The position numbers were made by a program, and so were the translations under genes. This document shows positions 12,822 through 24,511 of a DNA stretch of 64,000 nt, piece after piece. The first letter of the stretch is position 1. The number at the start of each line of letters is the position of its first letter. The notes below the pieces were generated by a model. It saw only the letters and a program-made list of their open reading frames with translations, was not told where the DNA came from and did no database searches. The stretch is from the NCBI GenBank assembly GCA_024752435.1, contig CP103023.1, forward strand, positions 1,550,001 to 1,614,000, read 5' to 3'. The stretch comes from Allantophomopsis cytisporea. Its lineage: Eukaryota; Ascomycota; Leotiomycetes; Phacidiales; Phacidiaceae.

Positions 12822-14954
12822 ATGGCAGCAGTAGCAGCAAGACCCAGCGTGATTCCTTCCTTCAACCGCGTTGAGCCAGGTTCTCAGCCTCTCAATCTAG
12901 CCAGATTTCCTTCAGCCAGCAAATCAAAACCCAGTGATGCTTCATCTATCACCAAGACATGGGTGAAGTCTTTCAACGACAGTCTGTCAAACCCAGAATC
13001 CTTATCCAAGCTCTTCCTAGAAGAGTCATATTGGCGGGATCAACTCTGCTTATCTTGGGAATTTCATACTCTCCACGGCCCTTCAACTATCCAATCATTC
13101 CTCAAGAAAGCGGCAAAGGGATGTCGCATTGAGTCGATTGAAGTCGATGACAGCACGCCATTCCGAGCCCCCAAAAGTTCTCCAGTCGATTCTAAAGGAG
13201 AGGTAGATGGCATTATAAGTTTCATAACCATCAAGACAGATGTTGGTGAAGGAGTCGGAATTGTTACTCTTGCTCAGGAGGGTGGTGCTTGGAAGGCATT
13301 TACATTGTTCACAACATTGCGATCCCTCATCGGACATGAGGAACTGAATGGCCCTAAGCGACCTGCAGGTGTTGAGCAGTAAGTATGTGTGTCTTTGGAT
13401 GAAAGTAAAGCTAACTGCTACACAGTGGTGCTAATCATGGTAGAAAGAATTGGCAAGATAGACGAAGCTCTCTGCAGAACTTCGAGGATGTCGAGCCAAC
13501 TGTGCTGGTTCTTGGTATGTCTCCGCATATAATTAAGGGCATTTTCTGCTACTACCACTGTGGCCAGAACAATTCAAGAAATATATATGCTAACACCGAT
13601 TAGGTGCTGGGCAAGCCGGCCTTACTTCTGCCGCTCGACTACAGATGCTGGGTGTGAACACTCTAATAGTTGACCGCGAGGAGCGTGTTGGTGATAACTG
13701 GCGAAGTCGTTATCATCAGCTTGTGTTGCACGACCCCATTTGTATGTAAAACTCAAAAGGACCACTAAGAATACAGACGATGGCTAACAAGCACATAAGG
13801 GTATGACCACCTTCCATACCTCTCGTTCCCAGCACACTGGCCAGTCTTTACTCCCAAGGATAAGCTTGGTGAATGGTTTGAAGCCTACTCCAAGCTCTTG
13901 GAACTCAACATCTGGACCGAAACATCAATTGTCAATTCTGCCTGGAATCTTGATGAGCACCGATGGACTGTAACTCTTGAACGTAAGCAGAACGGCAAGA
14001 CGGAAACAAGAGTCCTTCATCCAAAGCATATTGTTCAAGCTACGGGACACAGTGGAGAAGCAAACTTCCCTTCCCATATTCCGGGCATTAAGGACTTTTC
14101 GGGTCGCCTCGTTCACTCTTCGAAATTCACAGGAGCTATTCAAAACTCGAAGGGCAAAAAAGCTATTGTAGTCGGTTGTTGCAACAGTGGTCACGACATT
14201 GCTCAAGATTTTTACGAAAATGGATACGATGTGACGATTGTTCAACGGTCATCTACCTATGTTGTTTCTGCCGACACCAACACGCAAGCATTGAACCCAC
14301 TATACTGTGAGGGAGGACCACCAGTTGAAGACGCCGATGTCTTCTTCCACAGCAGACCTCATCCTGTCCTTAAGAGTCAGAATGTTTTTGGGACAGCAAT
14401 GATGGCGGAAAAAGATAGAGAACTTCTCGATGGGCTCGAGAAAGCTGGTTTCAAGCTTGACAAAGGCCCTGATGATGCTGGTCTCTGGATTAAGTATCTC
14501 CAGGTATGTATCCCCACTCCCACTTTATATTTTGACACTAATATTGTATTCTTAGCGTGGCGGAGGCTACTATATTGATGTTGGCTGTTCATCCTTGATC
14601 GTCTCGGGGGCCATCAAGATGAAGTCCGGTGTAGAAATCTCTCGCGTCCTCCCCACGGGCCTCGCCTTTACAGATGGCATCACGCTTGATGCCGATGAGA
14701 TTGTCTTCGCCACTGGCTATCAGAATATGCGGACACAAACGAGAACCATCTTTGGTGATGATGTTGCAGACAAGGTTCAAGACGTATGGGGCTTTGATGG
14801 TGAGGGCGAAATCAGGAGTATGTGGAGACGCAGTGGTCATGAGGGATTTTGGTTCATGGGCGGCAATTTAGCACTCTGCAGATTCTACTCTAGACTTTTG
14901 GCTTTACAGATTAAGGGCTTAGAAGAGGGTTTGGCGAAGTGGGATGAGGAGTAG
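12822..14954 (+). CDS. Flavin-containing monooxygenase with N-terminal NTF2/SnoaL-like domain
   Basis: FAD- and NADPH-dependent monooxygenase of the FMO/YUCCA/Baeyer-Villiger group. Exons 12822-13378, 13426-13514, 13604-13741, 13800-14503 and 14556-14954 give 628 residues. Residues about 40-185 resemble an NTF2-like (SnoaL) domain with WRDQLCLSWEFHTLHG. The FAD-binding GAGQAG is at 216-221, followed by VGDNWRSRYHQLVLHDP. The second, NADPH-binding glycine motif is VVGCCNSGHDIAQ (about 384-396), with a Cys in place of the second Gly, as is common in this family. ATGHSG and FATGYQN match the usual linker motifs. The start is the ATG directly before AAVAARPSVIP; an in-frame non-ATG extension to 12732 was not used. 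The substrate is unknown; oxidation of an aromatic or ketone compound is possible. Confidence 0.88.
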
Positions 14955-16589
14955 ATAGAGGAAGTTGTTGTGTTGCTATCTTGTTGAGAGCATCCGGGAG
15001 ACCTGTATTGTTCTGAATTTTGAACTTGATACAAAATCTCAGAGCAAATGCGTTTACTGTTGTGAGCTTCAACCTCTATTTCCATCTTACCATTGGCTAA
15101 CTAGCCACCGTCATATCGGTATCTCAAATCGGTAAAATTGGATTTTCGGTATTCGGACTTTTCAACCTTCGCATAGCCCTGTAGATGCCTTCTAAGACAT
15201 CAGGAACGGGCCGGTGTGCGCCACCTCTAGCCCTCGACAGAATATCTGATTAAACTCTACATTGTATGTAGTAGAAAGTGAAAGAGGATCTCTTCTGTTT
15301 ATAGCTAGTTAGTAATGCTGTGGCGTCTGGGCAAAAGACGATAGTACATATGCATCCAGATGGGGAATGTGGAGTACGGACTTAGTTACACCGAAGTATA
15401 AAATGGTTATTTCTCTTCCATATCTGATTGTGTGTATTCGATCAATAATATAAGGATTTTTCCACGTGAATGTAAGCCTTTCAGGACAGTCAGATGGCTT
15501 CGACGATGCTGGCGTCGTTCGTAAGCTATATGTCTGTAGATGACAATCTACCATGTATATTGGACTCAATAACAATTGATCTATGAGCTCTATAGGATGA
15601 TGAAACAAACAAATTACTACATAGCTCCGGGTAACTTATGAGATTTAAGGGCAATATAAGCCCAAATATTGCTGCCTTGCGTGATTCGATTGATGTGAAA
15701 TACTAAAACACCACCAAACAACCATACAAATATGCATCACGAACACGTCCTCTCGTCACGCCTCAGCATGGCAAAACCGCCAAGCTAAGGTTCCCCATTT
15801 TTGCTTCAGAAATATGACAGGCCCCGGAGGCTTGGCACATACTTAGCTATGGAGAGCTTGACCTTCATGTCTCTTCTTAAGCGTCGTTGGGATGACAAAA
15901 GGCTCTTGAATAAGTGGTGCCCGGACGTTTGGAGTTATTATCTTTCCGATGCCCGCATTCGATGCCCTGGATGATCTGGGGTCTGATCATCATTATCTGT
16001 TATTTTTTCGTGATGCCCAATCAGAGGTCTTGTATTCCTAACCTTGTTCATAGCGGGAAAACTTCTATGTATGGTGGAGTGATAGATATGTGGTGATCCA
16101 CTACAAACCGCATTGAAATCACCAAATTCAAAGACTGTAGCCTGTTCGGAGCTTATGAGATGCTTCATAGATTTTGGTGTGTCGTGGATGAAAATTAAGT
16201 TATATTCAATAAGGCAATAACTAGAGCACTTTGTATCCTTATCTTCCTTAGGTACATGTTATTGAGGATAGTGTTTGCAACCATTATTGAATTCGAAGAG
16301 ATCCAAGATACTTCAGGCATATACTGCCCCCAGAAAGGGGACGTGTAGCCAAGATGCCAAGTACTGTATTTCCAAGCGTCGGAGGTGGTTGCTAATGGGG
16401 GACATTTTAGTCCATGATCTTGAGTGTGAAAGCAGGAAGATGGTCCATCTGTGTCTCAGCTTCGACGGAGACTAAGAAGGAAGAATGGAAAGCTAGATTT
16501 GTATGATATGCTGTATATAATGGAGAAGAGTATCCTACTAGGTATCTCAGTCTCATCTCATTATCCCACTCCTAATTCTAAAGCTCACA
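14955..16589. other. Gene-poor spacer
   Basis: About 1.6 kb of AT-rich sequence between the monooxygenase and the intradiol dioxygenase. Open frames at 15309-15608 and 15938-16168 (minus) have no recognisable composition or motif. The last 150 bases are the dioxygenase promoter. Confidence 0.5.
16514..16520 (+). promoter_or_regulatory. Probable TATA box of intradiol dioxygenase gene
   Basis: TATATAA lies 70 bases upstream of the ATG at 16590, a plausible distance for a short 5' leader in a filamentous fungus. No other core element was identified. Confidence 0.45.
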
Positions 16590-17749
16590 ATGACCCATTT
16601 CAAGTCCACAGCTTTTGCACTCGTCTGCCTTGCAGTAGTAGCAGCAGCTCATCCAGGGGAGAAGCATGATGCCGAAGTAGTCAAGCGTGACATCGCGTTC
16701 CGTGATGCTTACGGCGCTCATATCAAGAGGTCACTGGATCAATGCGCCAGCGTACAGGATGCAGCTATTCAAGAGCGTGCTCTTGCTCGCCGTGCAGCTT
16801 CAGCCGCAAACCTCCGCAAAGAAAGAGGATTGGAGAACAGTGAGTCTTATTGCTACCAAAACTGATGTCAGAGACATATTGCTAACTATATTTTTATTTT
16901 AAAGAGGGCTATCATCATCGTCGCGACCTCGCTGAATTCCAAGCATGGGAGAAATTCTCTCACAAGTCAAACTCAACACTTGATCTCAGCACACCAGAGA
17001 CTCTTATCTTCGATGCGAACATAAGCGCAGTGCTTGTCCCGGAACAGACTATTGGACCATATTATGTGCACGGTGAATTCATTCGCTCTAATATTGTCGA
17101 AGATCAACCCGGCATTCCCATGCACTTGGATATGCAATTCATCGACATCAACACTTGCCTTCCCGTTACTGATCTCTTCATTGACGTGTGGGGATGCAAT
17201 TCAACAGGCGAATACTCTGGTGTTGCGGCAAAAGGCCAAGCAGGGCTCAATACTACCTGGCTTCGAGGAGCACAGGTGACTGATTTCGACGGCGTGGTGC
17301 AGTTCGACACTATCTTTCCCGGGCACTACATCGGGCGTGCCACTCACGAACACGTTGTCTCTACCGCTAATGGCACAATACTCCCGAACGGAACATACAG
17401 TGGTGGGGTTGTCAATCATATTGGCCAGTTCTATTTCGATGAAGCTCTTCGTGCTGCTGTTGAAGAAACATACCCTTATAGTACCAATACGAAGACGGTC
17501 TACAGCAATGACGAGGATGTCTACGCTCCAACTGGGGCCACAGAGTTATATGACCCGTTCCCGGAGTACATCATGTTGGGAGATGATCTTAACGATGGGC
17601 TTTTCTTCTGGACTGTTGTTGGTATCGATACTTCTGCAAACTACACCGTCAATGCGAGTATTGCGTCGTTCTACTACAAGGATGGCGGTGTTAACAATAC
17701 CAACTCGAACTATGTTTCTAAATTGAACCTTACCGGTGTCACAAAGTAG
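16590..17749 (+). CDS. Secreted intradiol ring-cleavage dioxygenase
   Basis: Extracellular Fe(III) dioxygenase that would open catechol-type rings between the two hydroxyls. Exons 16590-16839 and 16905-17749 give 364 residues. Residues 1-20 form a signal peptide (hydrophobic core, cleavage near VAAA-HPGE). The catalytic domain begins near EQTIGPYYVHGE. Candidate iron ligands are Tyr in TGEYSGV, Tyr in GHYIGR and the two His of RATHEHV. Several N-glycosylation sequons (NTT, NGT, NYT, NAS, NNT, NLT) fit secretion. The C-terminal carbohydrate-binding module seen in some homologues is absent. A dibasic-rich N-terminal stretch with KR and RR pairs may be a propeptide. The family call is firm; the natural substrate (catechols, lignin-derived phenolics, plant phenolics) is not determined. 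Confidence 0.92.
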
Positions 17750-18150
17750 TACATACTTTCTCAGCGATGTATAGAATAAAACATAGGGTTATCTGAACGG
17801 TATATCTCTAACGAGTCGTATTATTCGTTAGCAATTTATAACATATGTTTGCACTATGCCTCCAAACAAGACAAAGTAGATAGTGAAGTGAATATCGTTG
17901 TACGAATGCTTTCATTCTCAGTCATAATAAAGAGGACACATAGTGCTCAGGGCATATTATTCCAAGATTGTTAGTTTCACAGAATCAAGATAGGATAGGG
18001 CAGGAGACACTATCAAAGCCACTACCAGCCATAAATACCTTTGATTGTAGCTTATATTAATCAATTTGTCTACTAATGAATAGTAACATACTAATAAAGC
18101 TGATTCAGATACCCATTCAAAAAATTACCAACTTGCATAAGATCAACTTC
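17750..18150. other. Intergenic between convergent genes
   Basis: Four hundred AT-rich bases holding two 3' ends. No other structure seen. Confidence 0.5.
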
Positions 18151-19135
18151 TCAATTAACTATGAACTCCTTCTTACCTTTTCCAGCAGGCTTCGTCGTAT
18201 TATTCGAACTTCCGTTCTTATCTTTGGCACCTTCATTCTTAGAACTTGTCTTTGCCTTCTTAGGTTCGGGTTTCTCGTGATCCTCGGCTTCCTTCCTCTT
18301 CAACGCAGCAGCTTGTCTGGCACTCGATCTGGTGCCTTCCACTGGCTCCTTCCGCCATTTCTTCTCGGCCTTATCCTTTGTCGTCTTGAGCTTCGATTTT
18401 CCTCCTTTTTCTTCTGTTGGATCTTTATCAGCAGAATCCTCCTCCTTTTCCTCTTTCTCTTTTTCAACGTCTACGGCGTCTTCGCTATCATCATTGTCTC
18501 CGTTCGCAGCCTTGTCGTCCTCTTTAGTATCTGGGCCTTTGGTTGCCTTGTCGTTTTCTGACTCCTTGTTCTTCTCGCTGTTGGATTTGGGCTTTGGCGA
18601 GCCTTTCTCGGGCTGGTTCTTTGACCCGGACTCGTTTTTGTAGTCACCTCCTTCTTCCTCGTATTTCTTGGAGATTTTTGAAGCCTTAGATGAACTCAGT
18701 TAGTATATACAAGTCAAATTCAATCAGCTACAAAGGGTACGTAGAGGCTTTATACAGTACCTTCCATGCTGCCATTTGGCCCTTTCCACTGCCGTCCTTA
18801 TTTGTCATTTGCTTAACTTCTGTGGATAGAGTTAGTGTCAGATCGTACCAGAGATTTTATATACCTAATCCTTAGGAGTTTGGGGATTTTTTGTCAACTT
18901 CTGACTCAATACACAAGTACAAAGACAATGCGCATGCTGTCATTGATATATCATAAGCCTCCCCAAGATGTAGAGAGAGAGAGTGTGAGCATTTATAATG
19001 TCACCAATATTGGACGAAAGAAAGGAAAAAATCGAGGAAAAAATGAAGATAGACCAAATAGAATACTATCGACATACCTTTGGTGACTTTCTCCTTCAGT
19101 TTCGGGTCTGTCTCTTTTCCTTTTGAAGACACCAT
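18151..19135 (-). CDS. Small Lys/Glu-rich conserved fungal protein
   Basis: Exons 19078-19135, 18761-18819 and 18151-18684 give 216 residues. The start is the ATG at 19135 (MVSSKGKETDPKLKEKV), and the three exons join in phase. Residues about 10-65 contain the recognisable fungal pattern of KLKEKVTKEVKQ, GSGKGQMAAWKASK and YEEEGGDY, which resembles a short conserved domain of unknown function in other ascomycetes (DUF3140-like from memory, unverified). The rest is low-complexity charged sequence with basic clusters such as KPEPKKAKTSSK, suggesting a disordered nuclear protein. A later element, EGTRSSARQAAALKRKE, could be a short helix. No enzymatic motif is visible. The second intron is only 76 bases, while the first is about 258 bases. 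Confidence 0.7.
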
Positions 19136-20043
19136 GATGCCTATATGCACAACCAAAAGCCTCTCAAATAGTCTATATCAAACTCCAAAAAATGTATAGA
19201 TTAATATAGTTGACTTTAGCGACCGCGAAGAAAGTGTTACTCTCTAAATCATCAGTGATATACAGCAGTTCCAAGAGATGTATTTTTCAAGGTGTGTGTT
19301 GCTTATTGGAGCTTAGATAGCACGTAAAATCATGTCGTCACCTATGTACCTGACGAAACCGATCTGCAGGAACGTCCTAGATTTAGGCATGTCAGCCTTG
19401 GCCTGATTGCGGAATTACTACCAATGAATTTATATTATATGTAAATTAGCCCTAGCTATTGTTGTCAGATTATGTATATCAATAGCACAAATATATGACT
19501 CTATATTGCTTCAATTCTTGTGGAATCCTATCATTTCGGTTCTGGTGCGTATACCAAGAGACCGGTGATTCATATCAAAGGTATTGCTTAGTATCGTCCT
19601 AGATATATATCTGTTCAAGAGCAGCACTCTGATTGAAACTCCACATTGCATGATACCCTGAGATAAGAGATTTGTAACGCATCTGCACACACATCGCAGT
19701 AATCACCAAGCGATGCAAACAAGGCTTAAATCACTCATGCTCAGCTGGAAGTACTCGAGATACAGATCAAAAAAATTGATTCACTAATGGCAGACCCATT
19801 TTGTATGAAAACAGACAGGGTACTGATCAGATGATAGAGATCACATGTCTACCTAAGAAACTCGCTCAAAGTGAAACTGCGATCCTAATAACATATAGAT
19901 ATTACATGCAAAAGCAAGAGCAGAGAACTTCATGATGAATGGCGTCAAGTAAAATAAAAAAAACCAGCCCACGCCAAACCCCCTCCTATACACCCGCTGA
20001 TACCCACCATCATACCGCTATCATATTATTATTTCCTCCAAAT
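19136..20043. other. Intergenic spacer
   Basis: About 900 bases with the promoter of the Lys/Glu-rich gene on one side and the 3' end of the OM14-like gene on the other. No open frame of interest and no repeat found. Confidence 0.5.
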
Positions 20044-20673
20044 TTACTTTCTTGGTGGGTACTTGTTCTTGAACAAGTATCTGCAAATAAATCAGTACAG
20101 CCTCAAATCAAATAAAAAGAAGGTACTTACTGGCTGAGGTAGTAGTCACCAGCAGCAAAGAGACCCACAACACCAGTCCAAGCAGCAACGACCTTCCAGG
20201 TCAATTCACCAGCAGCGTATTTCTTGTAACCGCCGAATCCCAAGAGACCGGAAAGACCGACAACGGCAACAGCGTTACCAATGAATACTGGGTTATCACT
20301 GTTGGCCTGGATCTTATGGGAGGCCTTCTTAGCCTTCTCCTTGGCCTGCTGCTCTTTCTTAGCAAACTCCTTCTCTGCACGAGCAGCCTCCTCCTTTGCT
20401 TCACGCTCTATACGCTCAGCCTGGGTTGTGGTTTGGATCTTGTGCTCTTGGAAATCAGAAGGAACCGTGTGTACCGACTCGGTATCAACATCGATGAGAG
20501 AGGTAGTTGATGGAGAGTCAGTGTGCTCGACAATGGGTGGAGCTGGGGCTCTTGCCTTTACTGCTCGTCAGCATACTGAGTCGCAACACACATTGAGCAT
20601 TGTTTGCAGAAAATTTACACACCTCCTCTGGGCTCTGCTTTGGGCCCGAAGCTGCTGCTGCTGCGTATGACAT
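20044..20673 (-). CDS. OM14-like mitochondrial outer-membrane protein
   Basis: Exons 20623-20673, 20131-20555 and 20044-20080 give 170 residues. The N-terminus (MSYAAAAASGPKQSPEE) continues through ARAPAPP after the first intron; the acceptor at 20556 is needed because the nearer CAG would give an immediate stop. A charged helical stretch rich in EREAKEEAARAEKEF is followed by two hydrophobic segments, around PVFIGNAVAVVGLSGLLGF and WKVVAAWTGVVGLFAAGDYY, and a short basic tail ending KNKYPPRK. This layout matches the fungal OM14-type outer-membrane protein; in yeast Om14 helps dock ribosomes at mitochondria. The similarity is by architecture and partial sequence recall, so the functional transfer is moderate. 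Confidence 0.75.
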
Positions 20674-21282
20674 TTTGGGTTTGAGAGAACGGGGCTTCGA
20701 GAACTTCATCATGGCATGTTAGCAAATTGAGTGATCTCCAGATTTCAACATATTGACTTACTTACGAGCGAAAAGTGTATATATGCAAAGCGTTTGTAGA
20801 TGAAGTTGTTGTTGTTTGGGAACTGTCGTGCCTGGAGATGGATGGTCGCATGTGAACCCAAAACCTGGTCACCTGTGGCTCATGCACTTTGTTCGCTAAA
20901 GTCCTAGATGAGTGACGTAGAGGGCGCTTGGATCATTTTTTGCATGGAGCTTCCGTCCGCACAGAACCATCTAGATGAGCCTCCTATGTCTTATCTCGTA
21001 GAATGCTTAATTAGAAGATTTTATGCGCCTACGCATATTTCACAGTCATCATTATGCTTATGCGCCATGAGGCATTCAATCTAGGATGTTGCGGTATGGG
21101 CTGACAAGCTCACATCTCATTCGCAGATCATCATACTTTATCGCTCCTTGCTCAGACCTGGTAGAAGTCTATTACTCTGATAGGTGATTTCTGTATTTAG
21201 TTTGCGTTCCTGGAACCAAAAACTCCGAAGGAATGCTTGAACATTGAGCTATTGTACATAGTTTACATCTCCACATCTTTCA
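20674..21282. other. Intergenic spacer
   Basis: About 600 bases: promoter of the OM14-like gene and 3' end of mia40. Nothing distinctive seen. Confidence 0.5.
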
Positions 21283-22353
21283 TTACTTCCCCTCATTACT
21301 CGCCGTAGCATCATAAGCAGCCTTTGGTAATACTCCATCTGCTGCTGGTGAAGTTGTACCTGTTGTATTTGCGCCAGTTGCATCGTGAGCTGCATGAACA
21401 TCTACCTTTCCTTCTCTGGGTGGTTGCGAGGCAATGCCTGCTGATTGTTCCTGACCCTTGTTGGAATCTTGCGACTCAGTTGATGATGACTTCGGCGATG
21501 GTGTCGACTTCGTAGACGGCTCTTCCTTTGATGGTGCTTCAGCAACCTTTGCAACCTCACGGGCTCTCAGTTCCTCCTCTACCTCATCTTCATCGTCTTC
21601 TAATTCGGCGCCATACATGTCTGGATGCTGTCTGAAGCAGTCTTGCATTCCCCTTGATACATGTTAGCTCTGTAATGATGAATTCGTATGGCCTTACTCA
21701 CTTGAATTTGTCAATGCACTCCATACCCTTTGGCTCTTCCTTGGAGTATACAAAGCAGCTGAAAGCCGCCTTGAACTCCTCTCCACAGGGACCATGGGCC
21801 ATACCACCAAGGCATGGACAATCCCAATTGATCTCTCCAGTTTCTGGGTTGAAAGCACTTTGTTGCTCTGCCTCTTCTTCTAATCCTCCAAGACCACCAG
21901 TCTCTCCCTCAGTCTCGTGCTGTGCCTGAGCAACAGCCTCACTATCCGCTGATTGTGGTGCCTCTGCTTGTTTCCTCGCCTCCTCAGCCGCCTGCGCCTG
22001 TCGTGAACGCTTCTCCGCTACAATTGCATCGACGGTTGGCAAGTCCGATTCCTGGATCTGGTGTATCGAAGTGTCTAATTTTCTAATGGCAGCTATACGG
22101 ATTTGTAAGCATATGAAATTGACAAGTTTCAAATTCGAGATGACCTACCCTCCGGCTCTTCCGCGAAGAACGTGCTGGTATTGTAATAGTAAATACCTCC
22201 CGCAGCAATTGCCCATCGCGCAGCACTGCTCTTCCAGCTTCTCGACTTCTGCGCTGGTGGTGCGGTGCTAAGGCATCGTCTCGACGTGGCAGATCGCAGA
22301 GAGCTCGACGAGAGAACTCGACGAGAAGCTGTGCGTGTCGCTGATTGCATCAT
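21283..22353 (-). CDS. mia40: Mitochondrial intermembrane-space import protein Mia40
   Basis: Oxidoreductase that imports and folds cysteine-motif proteins in the mitochondrial intermembrane space, re-oxidised by Erv1. Exons 22149-22353, 21702-22092 and 21283-21652 give 321 residues. Two adjacent ATGs (22353 and 22350) begin a basic presequence (SATRTASRRVL), followed by a membrane anchor around WAIAAGGIYYYNTSTFF. The catalytic CPC is at about 158-160 (NWDCPCLGGM). The twin Cx9C pair is complete: PCGEEFKAAFSC and ECIDKFKGMQDC. The segments flanking the core are acidic and low in complexity, as in yeast. It is divergent from the thiamine pyrophosphokinase gene, with 284 bases between starts. 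Confidence 0.95.
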
Positions 22354-22636
22354 TGTGAAAATTGTACAGAGCAACGAAAAACCAGGAATGAAATGCTTTG
22401 CACAGGGGCAATGGCTCACAAAAGAAAATGGTTGGCTGCGGCGCAAATGTTCCGAGTGGTTTTGTAAGCATCATAGGCGGTATTCTGGAATTTCGAAGGG
22501 CATACACGTGACCTTGTGATAATCGCGTCGTCACTACTACGATTGGCTGCCTGTTTGCTCGGGTTGCACATATTCGGCATGTGCAATAAGTATGTGATCG
22601 TAGGACATGCTCCCTTTCCATTCTTCTCAAGCAACT

Positions 22637-23577
22637 ATGGGCGATAATCCTAATGTCACGGAATGGCAACCGGCTCAGTTGTTGTCAGCATCAAAAATTG
22701 AAGGAAAGGAACTAACGCCAGGCGCATTGCTTATATTGAATCAACCTGTTGAAAGCCTTATTTTACTCAAGGCTTTGTGGAAGAATGGTATGCAGCCGGT
22801 CTCGTGATCATTTTCTAGGCTCGACTCCTGCACAAAATTCCGTTGAAATACACGTCCTCTGATTAATTGTTATAGCTAGGTTACATGTTGCCGCCGATGG
22901 GGGTGCAAATCGACTTTTGACCGCTGTGAATGCTTCAAAAGATCACGAGAATGAGTATCTGTTGGTAGGCTCTCAATCAGCATCTCGGTAACTTGCAAAC
23001 TAATATACAATAGAAACTCGACGCTATCTGTGGAGACTTAGACTCCTTAACTGAAGAGGTACGAGCAAAATTCGAAGCTCTTGGTGCCGATATTGTGGAA
23101 GATCGAGATGAGTACGCAGCGGACTTTGGCAAGAGCGTTGAACATCTTCGTAAAATAGCTCCGCATCATGCTATCGACATAGTCTGTCTAGGAGGTCTTG
23201 GTGGCCGTGTTGACCAAGCAATGTCTCAACTACATCATCTTCTTACATTCCAAACTTCGCCTACTTATGCGGATGGAAGAGTATATCTAATTTCGACAGA
23301 AGCTATCACCTTCGTCCTCAAGAGCGGGAAGCATAGGATTAAGGTGAAAGATGAAAAGGGTGTGCTGAGTACAAACATAGGTATACTCCCTATTAAGGAG
23401 CCTGCAATTATCAGTACCCAGGGGCTTCAATGGGACGTGGAGAATTGGAAGACACAATTCGGTGGTAATATCAGTACGAGCAATTACGTACGGGAGCCCT
23501 GGGTTGAAGTGGAATCAGACACAGATGTACTTTTTACCATTGATCACACCATGATAGCAGATGCAGGCTCCAATTAG
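22637..23577 (+). CDS. thi80: Thiamine pyrophosphokinase
   Basis: Transfers pyrophosphate from ATP to thiamine, making the cofactor thiamine diphosphate in the cytosol. Exons 22637-22787, 22876-22964 and 23014-23577 give 267 residues. Family motifs are VAADGGANRL, AICGDLDSL and CLGGLGGRVDQAMS, and the C-terminal thiamine-binding domain has GILPIKEPA and GLQWDVENW. The chosen start is the ATG at 22637; an in-frame ATG at 22607 would add ten residues. I see no sequence I could call a TPP riboswitch in the introns, though the first intron (88 bases) and second (49 bases) are ordinary in size. Confidence 0.93.
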
Positions 23578-23676
23578 ATGAGTAACAGCCTCATAGCATT
23601 TTTCAAACCAAGTGAAAGTCCTCGTTATGAGCCAAACTCCAAACACCTCGCTGAATGCAAAGCACACTTGACCAAC

Positions 23677-24511
23677 CTATCTCAAATACTTTAATACCAA
23701 CCAACAAAACACAAAGAATATCACCACCCCGGCATAAAATATCCACTTGTCCTGCTTTGCTCTCCTTTCAACCATTCGAATAGTATCCCCTGAAATGCCA
23801 AGTGTGTTGGCAACACTATACAGTCTCTTTTGGGTACCCTTCAACATTTCCCGCTGAGCTCCTAGATCGCCCAAAACCGCCTGTCCTCTCGCCAAGTACT
23901 CATCCAAAGTATTGTTTGTATGCTGAAAGAAATTCTGTTCTCGCAAGGCATGTGTCTCCCTAGTGTAGTCATGGCTGCCCATTCCCAAGCCCGACTGTCC
24001 GGGCGGCGCCCAAGGACTGCTCCCCGCCGCTGCGGCATTCACGCTCGCATTCGAATAGGGGTTCTCTGGCGTGGCCGTGTGGTGTGGTCTGCGACCCAGG
24101 AGTTCCGTGCGATTTATCGTGGTCTGCGCCTCCTCGCGCTGCGATTTGAGGCGGTCAAACTCCGTCCGGTAGTCGTGTAATTCACTGCGAAATTTCTTGA
24201 TCCTCTCGTAGGCCTTTTCTTGCTTCGTGGGAATGAGCTCGCGCTTGGCGAGCGTGTTGTAGTCATCGAGGGTGCGGGAGAAGGATGTGAGGGAGGCGGA
24301 TAGTTGGCCTATGAACTGTTAACCGACCGCGTTTCGTGAAAAGACAGGGCTTCTACCTTGAAGAGATAATGAAGTTGTCGCTGGGTTCTCGGCGAAGGCA
24401 TCGAGGTCTTTGCGAATGGAGGTAGATTGCTTGAGCGCTGAATTGAAGGTAGAATTCTAAGCTGTGTTAATAATGATTTACCCATAGGATTAGTGGAACA
24501 AAGCTAACCAT
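23677..24511 (-). CDS. bos1: Bos1-type v-SNARE (membrin)
   Basis: Qb-SNARE for ER-to-Golgi vesicle fusion. Coding exons are 24509-24511 (the ATG alone), 24357-24456 and 23677-24308, giving 244 residues. The ATG-only first exon is supported by GT...AG boundaries and by the in-phase continuation NSTFNSALKQSTSIRKDLDAF, typical of fungal Bos1. The N-terminal helical part has TLDDYNTLAKRELIP and QEKAYERIKKFRSEL. The SNARE helix (about 150-215) includes ALREQNFFQHTNNTLDEYLARGQ, and the C-terminal tail anchor is IFYAGVVIFFVFCWLVLKYL. The 3' end faces thi80, 99 bases away. Confidence 0.92.

Noticed and set aside
12415..12834. A 139-codon plus-strand frame overlapping the monooxygenase start
   Set aside because: It overlaps a well-supported gene in another register, shows no family resemblance and lies in its promoter.
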